From assembly GCF_039532605.1 (NCBI RefSeq), contig NZ_BAAARY010000005.1, positions 1 through 64,000 of the forward strand: a DNA stretch of 64,000 nucleotides, written 5' to 3'. A program made the translations under genes and the position numbers. The stretch is from Pilimelia columellifera. GTDB taxonomy: Bacteria; Actinomycetota; Actinomycetes; Mycobacteriales; Micromonosporaceae. The number at the start of each line of letters is the position of its first letter. The first letter of the stretch is position 1. Of the stretch, positions 61,701-64,000 are shown piece after piece. Under the pieces are notes generated by a model. That model was not told the origin of the DNA and searched no databases. It saw only the letters and a list, made by a program, of their open reading frames with translations.

Positions 61701-62522
61701 TCAATGGCGTAGTTCGGCGACGCAGCACTTGACGCTGCCGCCGCCCTTCTTCAACTCGGACAGATCTACCTGGGCGGTCTCGTAGCCGACCGCGCGCAGT
61801 TTCGCCGCCAAGGCGTCGGACCCGGTGTTGAGGACCACGGTGCGCCCGTCGCTGACGAGGTTGATGCCGAAGGCGCGCGCGTCCGCCTCGTCGGCGACGA
61901 CAGCGTCCGGGAACAGCTGGGCCAGGACCTTTCGCGAAGCGGGGGAGAACGCCTCCGGGTAGTAGACGATGTTGGCGTCATCGAGCGCGGCGAGCGCCAC
62001 GTCCAGGTGGTAGAAGGCCGGGTCTACCAGGCGCAGGCTCACCACCGGGCGGCCGAGGGCCTCCTGGGCCTCGGCGTGCGCGGCGGTCTCGGTGCGGAAA
62101 CCGTGGCCGGCCAGGATCAGGCCGCCGTGCGCGTCGGGCAGGTAGGCGAAGTCGCCCTCGCCTTCGTTGACGACGGTGGGGGCGACGAAACCCCACCCGG
62201 GGTTCGTCTCGTAGAACTCCTGGTGGGACTTGGCCTCGGCGGAACGCTGCGGGTACTTGAACCTCGCGCCGTACGCGACGCCGTCGACGACGAAGGCGCC
62301 GTTGGCGGCGAAGACCATGTCCGGCAGCCCGACCTGCGGATTCAAGGTATGCACCTCGTGACCGAGCCCGACCAGGGTCTGCCGCAGCCGCTCCCACTGC
62401 GCCACCGCCGCCGCGGCGTCGACCGCGACGCTGGTGTCCATCCAGGGATTGATCACGTACTCGACGGCGAAGTGCTCAGGCGAGCACATGAGGTAGGTCC
62501 GGCGCCGGGGCTCACGTTGCAT
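61701..62522 (-). CDS. ddaH: Dimethylarginine dimethylaminohydrolase-like enzyme
   Basis: ATG at 62522 gives 273 residues. It is a guanidino-modifying enzyme: TYLMCSPEHFAVEYVINPWMD, GLPDMVFAANGAFV, NEGEGDFAYLP, FYHLDVALAAL with the catalytic His, and Cys in GGGSVKCCVAELRH near the end. It hydrolyses methylated arginine or a related guanidine. It faces a divergent Lrp-type regulator across about 120 bases, a pairing that suggests amino-acid-controlled expression. Confidence 0.85.
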   Translation of the reverse strand: MQREPRRRTYLMCSPEHFAVEYVINPWMDTSVAVDAAAAVAQWERLRQTLVGLGHEVHTLNPQVGLPDMVFAANGAFVVDGVAYGARFKYPQRSAEAKSHQEFYETNPGWGFVAPTVVNEGEGDFAYLPDAHGGLILAGHGFRTETAAHAEAQEALGRPVVSLRLVDPAFYHLDVALAALDDANIVYYPEAFSPASRKVLAQLFPDAVVADEADARAFGINLVSDGRTVVLNTGSDALAAKLRAVGYETAQVDLSELKKGGGSVKCCVAELRH

Positions 62523-62641
62523 CTGGGGTCCTCCTGCTGTGGCGGTCGCCGTACCCATCGGCGGCTGTGGGCGGTGACTAAGAGTAGATAGGCTGTGATC
62601 GTCAGAACCAGATAGGCGCGTTGCGCTTGAGGAGCGAATCA

Positions 62642-63112
62642 TTGCGGATCGATCCGGTTGATCAGCGAATCATTGCGTCTCTCGTCGCCGACGCCCGCAG
62701 CTCCTATGCGGAGATCGGCGCCCGGGTCTCGTTGTCCGCGCCAGCGGTCAAGCGTCGGGTCGACCGGCTGCGCGCCGCCGGAGTGATCAAGGGCTTCACC
62801 GCGGTGGTGGACCCGCGCTCGGTCGGCTGGAATACCGAGGCGTTCGTCGAGCTGTTCTGCACGGGCAAGGCGACGCCGGCGCAGATCGGTCAGGCGATCC
62901 GGCGGCACCCGGAGGTGATCGGCGCCTACAGCGTCTCCGGACAGGCGGACGCGCTCGTCCACCTGCGTGCGGCGGACATGGGGCACCTGGAGCAGTCCCT
63001 GGAACGGCTGCGGGCGGAGCCGTTCGTCACCTCCACCCGAAGCATGATCGTCCTGTCCAGGCTGCTGGACGGGCCGCCCACGGGCCAGCCGTTGACCGTC
63101 CCCGAACGGTGA
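62642..63112 (+). CDS. Lrp/AsnC-family regulator
   Basis: TTG at 62642 with GAGGAG seven bases upstream gives 156 residues. An upstream TTG (62621) is less likely. The HTH is DQRIIASLVADARSSYAEIG and SAPAVKRRVDRLRAAG. The ligand-binding RAM domain follows (FVELFCTGKATPAQIGQAI, GAYSVSGQADALVHLRAADM). It probably controls the divergent ddaH gene in response to an amino acid. The hairpin at 63144-63168 ends it. Confidence 0.9.
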   Translation: MRIDPVDQRIIASLVADARSSYAEIGARVSLSAPAVKRRVDRLRAAGVIKGFTAVVDPRSVGWNTEAFVELFCTGKATPAQIGQAIRRHPEVIGAYSVSGQADALVHLRAADMGHLEQSLERLRAEPFVTSTRSMIVLSRLLDGPPTGQPLTVPER

Positions 63113-63143
63113 CATTCTGTAGTTATCGGGTTCGTGGGCACCC

Positions 63144-63168
63144 CGGCCGGGCACTGAGCACCCGGCCG
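63144..63168 (+). terminator. Hairpin after the Lrp gene
   Basis: CGGCCGGG (63144-63151) pairs with CCCGGCCG (63161-63168) around a nine-base loop. It follows the Lrp stop by about 30 bases and precedes the chemoreceptor gene. Confidence 0.55.
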
Positions 63169-63220
63169 CCTGTCGGTTGCTTGGGCTCAGCTCCCGGCCG
63201 GGGCGACCGAAACAAGGACC

Positions 63221-64000
63221 ATGAGCCTCCTCCAGAATCTGTCGCTGCGCGCGAAGCTGCGGCTCAACTTCGGTGTCACCGCGTCGCTGGTCGTCGTCCT
63301 CGCCGTGATCGGATACGACTTGTCGGTCAAGGGCGCCGACAGCGCGGTGCGCGCCAACCTGGCCCACGACCTCGCCATCGACCTCAACGAGCTGCGCTTC
63401 CACGCTGCCGAGGTCAACGGGTGGCAGACGGCGTACGCGTTCGAGGTCGGCCGGGACGGGACCCGCGCGGTCGCTGACACCGCGCCCGCGCGTCGGCAGT
63501 ACCTCGCCGCGGTCGCCGAGGTCCGGCCGCATTTCGAAAAGATCATCAACGAGGCGCCGATCGATGTCGCCGCCGAGGTCCAGAAGGCGGCCGCCGCGGC
63601 CGAGCGGTTCGGCGCCCTGGACGCGCGAATCGCGCAGCTCTACCGCACCGGTAGCCCGGCCGACAAGGCCGTCGCCGACCAGTTCGTTTTGGACGAGGCC
63701 GTCAAACTGCACAACGAGGTGACCACGGCGCTCGCCGCCGGCGCCGAGCTGGCGAACGAGCACGCCGAGACGGCGAGCGCCGAGATCGACCGCCAGGCCG
63801 GTTCGTCGCAGCTGTGGCTGCTGCTTACCGCGTTGGCCGCGCTCGCGATGGCCGCCGGTGGGGCCGTCCTGCTGACGAGGTCGATCATGCCGCCGCTGGA
63901 GCGGGTGTCGCAGGTGCTCAAGGCGATGGCCGAGGGTGACCTCACCCGCCGCGCCGAGGTCGCCAACCGGGACGAGATCGGACAGATGGCGACCGCGCTG
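63221..64000 (+). CDS. Methyl-accepting chemotaxis-type receptor (5' part)
   Basis: ATG at 63221 with AAGGAC upstream begins a protein cut by the window edge (260 residues visible). It has a membrane helix near 15-32, an extracytoplasmic four-helix domain (about 35-190; NELRFHAAEVNGWQTAYAF), a second helix near 195-218, and a HAMP domain near 220-260 (MPPLERVSQVLKAMAEGDLT). The signalling domain should follow outside. The type fits a methyl-accepting chemotaxis protein, while a HAMP-linked histidine kinase remains possible. Confidence 0.85.
   Translation, partial: MSLLQNLSLRAKLRLNFGVTASLVVVLAVIGYDLSVKGADSAVRANLAHDLAIDLNELRFHAAEVNGWQTAYAFEVGRDGTRAVADTAPARRQYLAAVAEVRPHFEKIINEAPIDVAAEVQKAAAAAERFGALDARIAQLYRTGSPADKAVADQFVLDEAVKLHNEVTTALAAGAELANEHAETASAEIDRQAGSSQLWLLLTALAALAMAAGGAVLLTRSIMPPLERVSQVLKAMAEGDLTRRAEVANRDEIGQMATAL

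Overview
The window is high-GC actinobacterial DNA with many GTG and TTG starts. Gene content points to Micromonosporaceae (Micromonospora, Salinispora or a relative). Pointers are a bacterial proteasome activator with a C-terminal GQYL, a furA-katA pair, two LCP glycopolymer ligases, a DUF5926-type protein, and an actinomycete integrative and conjugative element (AICE) in a tRNA-Ser gene. The genus is inferred from this and cannot be fixed without a database.

Region 1 (1-5.7 kb) is accessory DNA. It carries a membrane-protein gene, a fragment of a PP2C-type phosphatase gene, and an unusually AT-rich gene for a pseudo-receiver plus GGDEF-like cyclase that overlaps a small membrane-protein gene. 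A regulator (HTH plus helical repeats) and PP2C phosphatase pair follows on the minus strand. No left attachment site was found, so the element may begin before base 1.

Region 2 (5.9-20.7 kb) is the AICE core. It has a GntR/KorSA-like repressor, a divergent HTH gene and a structured leader. A run of tightly overlapping transfer genes follows: DUF6284-like, RRQRL-type zinc protein, DUF4097-like beta-helix, Nudix/Pif-like, membrane plus HTH, a 45-residue hydrophobic peptide, and a DUF3307-like protein. Then come the FtsK-like TraB translocase, a membrane zinc-ribbon protein, a 3' remnant of a cytosine-5 DNA methyltransferase, a prim-pol primase, a replication ATPase, a cluster of CTCCGCA repeats (candidate origin), excisionase, integrase, and finally tRNA-Ser(TGA), which marks the right end.

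Region 3 (20.8-34.7 kb) is chromosome: oxidoreductase, glycosyltransferase, rhomboid protease, cyclophilin, CorA, aminotransferase, katA-furA, and a coupled cysQ-cysD-cysN operon for sulfate activation.

Region 4 (34.9-48 kb) is rich in envelope functions. A coupled trio (nucleotidyltransferase, glycerol-1-phosphate-dehydrogenase-like enzyme, CDP-alcohol phosphatidyltransferase) is followed by secreted proteins, a GT4 glycosyltransferase, a polyprenyl-phosphate sugar transferase, an SDR epimerase with an altered Rossmann motif, and two LCP proteins. An Fpg/Nei glycosylase and a flavin-reductase-like protein sit among them.

Region 5 (48-64 kb) is mixed housekeeping: rhodanese, GDPD, a soluble histidine kinase next to a second HATPase protein, DUF5926, arginine deiminase, NERD and PAS proteins, pheA, AIM24, zincin, OsmC, serS, HAD phosphatase, bpa, a substrate-binding lipoprotein, ddaH with a divergent Lrp regulator, and the start of a chemoreceptor. 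No CRISPR array, rRNA or intact insertion sequence was seen.
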